This document shows, piece after piece, positions 62,953-64,000 of a stretch of DNA of 64,000 nucleotides. Position numbers and translations under genes: made by a program. Under the pieces are notes generated by a model. That model saw nothing but the letters and a program-made list of their open reading frames with translations, ran no database searches and had not been told where the DNA came from. The stretch is from the NCBI GenBank assembly GCA_947569705.1, contig CANOSP010000001.1, forward strand, positions 62,001-126,000, given 5' to 3'. Every line of letters starts with the position of its first letter. Positions within the stretch are counted from its first letter, which is position 1. The DNA comes from an uncultured Erysipelotrichaceae bacterium (lineage in GTDB: Bacteria > Bacillota_I > Bacilli_A > Erysipelotrichales > Erysipelotrichaceae).

Positions 62953-63398
62953 ATATTATCTTACTCCCTGATTGTGGTTTACCGTAATAAGTGAATTGGA
63001 CAATCAAAAATTGCACCTATGAATCACTTCTGTCTTCTCAACAACCGGCTGTTTGTCTGTGAATCAATTATAGCATTTTTTGATCATAATAGGTAATATT
63101 ATTTATGATTAATTTAAAACATTGCTTCTATAGTAGATGTATAACCAGAGAAGGATATAAATAAAGACAGAAATAAAGCAGAATCTAAAATAGAAAAAAG
63201 AGGGGATAGTGTAAACTGCCGCAAAGTTAATTTATGCTTTTTAACTTATGAAAAGCAAAAGCGTTTATCATGTAAGCGATATTGTTTTCGGAATACAAGG
63301 ATTTAATGAAAATGCCGATCGTTTCAAATAAATCATGAATTGAATTACAACTGTTCAAAAGAAAATAAACAGAAAAGTGCAGAGAATTCCTAAATATA
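62953..63398. other. Intergenic region with decayed copy of the leu promoter
   Basis: No gene is seen. 63291-63380 resembles 60364-60455: both contain GAATACAAGGATTT and ATGAAAATG, followed by partly matching AT-rich sequence. On the minus strand the -35 of this copy is TCGGCA and the -10 is TATTCC, so the promoter looks dead. Confidence 0.5.
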
Positions 63399-63833
63399 TT
63401 ATTTTATGATGAAATCGCTCAAAATTCTATATATGCAATAAGCTGCCCATAATATCCATGTAATTGCCCATTCTTGCGTAATAATGCTGATGATTAAGTA
63501 TAAGCCTGCGACAGTAAGCGCGACTGTCCAATTCATAATTTTCTTGTTTCTTGTAATTGTTTGATCAGAAGCAACGATTAAATCAGACAGCACTCGTTCA
63601 ACCTTTTCACTTTCTTCAGAATCATTTTTTTCTCCGTTAAATAATTCTATAATAGATATATTTAAGCATTTAGCTAAAGGTTCAATCAATGAAATATCAG
63701 GGAAACCGATGCCACGTTCCCATTTAGAAACAGTCGCACTTGATATATGCAGTTCATTCGCTAATTCTTTTTGTGTTTTATTACTTTGTTTACGAAGATC
63801 CGCAATTAAGCTGCCTGTTTTTTTAGCGTCCAT
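63399..63833 (-). CDS. XRE family regulator with C-terminal membrane segments
   Basis: 144 residues: helix-turn-helix (about 5-60) with LIADLRKQSNKTQKELANELHISSATVSKWERGIGFPD, an acidic linker, then two hydrophobic segments (about 103-140). Such membrane-linked XRE proteins occur beside stress or antibiotic-response genes. AAAGGA is placed correctly for the ATG at 63833, not for the one at 63842. It is probably the regulator of the adjoining AT-rich block. Confidence 0.82.
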   Translation of the reverse strand: MDAKKTGSLIADLRKQSNKTQKELANELHISSATVSKWERGIGFPDISLIEPLAKCLNISIIELFNGEKNDSEESEKVERVLSDLIVASDQTITRNKKIMNWTVALTVAGLYLIISIITQEWAITWILWAAYCIYRILSDFIIK

Positions 63834-64000
63834 AAGAATCATTCCTTTCTTCTGTTGCTTTTATTATACACATTTATCATGAAAAGACTATCAACGCTTC
63901 GTTGAAAGTATGATTCATGTTATAAATAAGAAAGCATGAATTCCTATCAGCTGATATTTAATAAAACGATTCTTGTTGCACTGCGTATATTTGATCGATT

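Overview
The window is a low-GC Firmicutes chromosome segment that reads with the standard code (TGA is used as a stop throughout). Spore genes are present: a Cse60-like protein, a DUF1540 protein, SigK, a GerE-like regulator and a GerM-like protein. The gene content (ThyA-DfrA-Pdp cluster, group B-type [FeFe] hydrogenase, lactate permease, PplA/Eet-type lipoprotein genes) suggests an anaerobic, spore-forming, gut-type Firmicute, most likely an Erysipelotrichia relative of the Clostridium innocuum group. That placement is inferred from protein character, not from a marker gene.

0-6.4 kb holds the dapA tail, two small sporulation-type genes, a lipoprotein, a MurJ/YtgP flippase with its usual RsuA partner, and thyA-dfrA-pdp. 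6.5-13.8 kb is an accessory block: three small secreted or membrane proteins, two successive ABC transporters with ATPase and permease fused in a MacB-like layout, and a PadR/DUF1700 operon whose DUF1700 gene carries an in-frame TGA. At 13.87-13.99 kb lies a probable unannotated small RNA with its own promoter and terminator and a large C-rich loop containing the anti-Shine-Dalgarno heptamer CCTCCTT. 14.1-23.5 kb is housekeeping (lspA, rluD, rhomboid, dCMP deaminase, rnhC, cvpA, mutS2, uvrC, GerE-like ORF). 23.8-27.5 kb is a cell-wall group: a VanY-like protein without its zinc ligands, then murL and murD, the L-glutamate/epimerase route to the D-Glu of peptidoglycan. sigK, gerM, a phosphodiesterase and a Q/M/P-rich membrane protein follow.

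31-32 kb has tRNA-Arg(UCU), an integrase tail and a broken holin-like toxin. 32-43.8 kb has bactofilin, an EamA transporter, the hydrogenase behind a Rex-like operator, lactate permease, an aminotransferase, pnuC behind a structured leader, a PPOX protein, and a set resembling extracellular electron transfer genes (two PplA-like lipoproteins split by an IS200 element, a NusG-II protein and a Gx transporter).

44-50.4 kb is ilvA-ilvB-ilvN-ilvC-ilvD behind a classical leader-peptide attenuator with ten successive Val/Ile/Leu codons. On the other strand, leuA-leuC-leuD-leuB (55.6-60.1 kb) is controlled by a leucine T-box with a CTC specifier. Together these supply isoleucine, valine and leucine under two different tRNA-charging sensors. 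Between them lie small accessory genes (GNAT, cupin, YdeI-like, PocR-domain protein, AMMECR1 fusion). 60.5-63.9 kb is an AT-rich island with a decayed copy of the leu promoter at its far end. It contains a PPOX protein, two 55-residue proteins, VanZ, an isochorismatase-like gene whose first codons match one of those small genes, and an XRE regulator.
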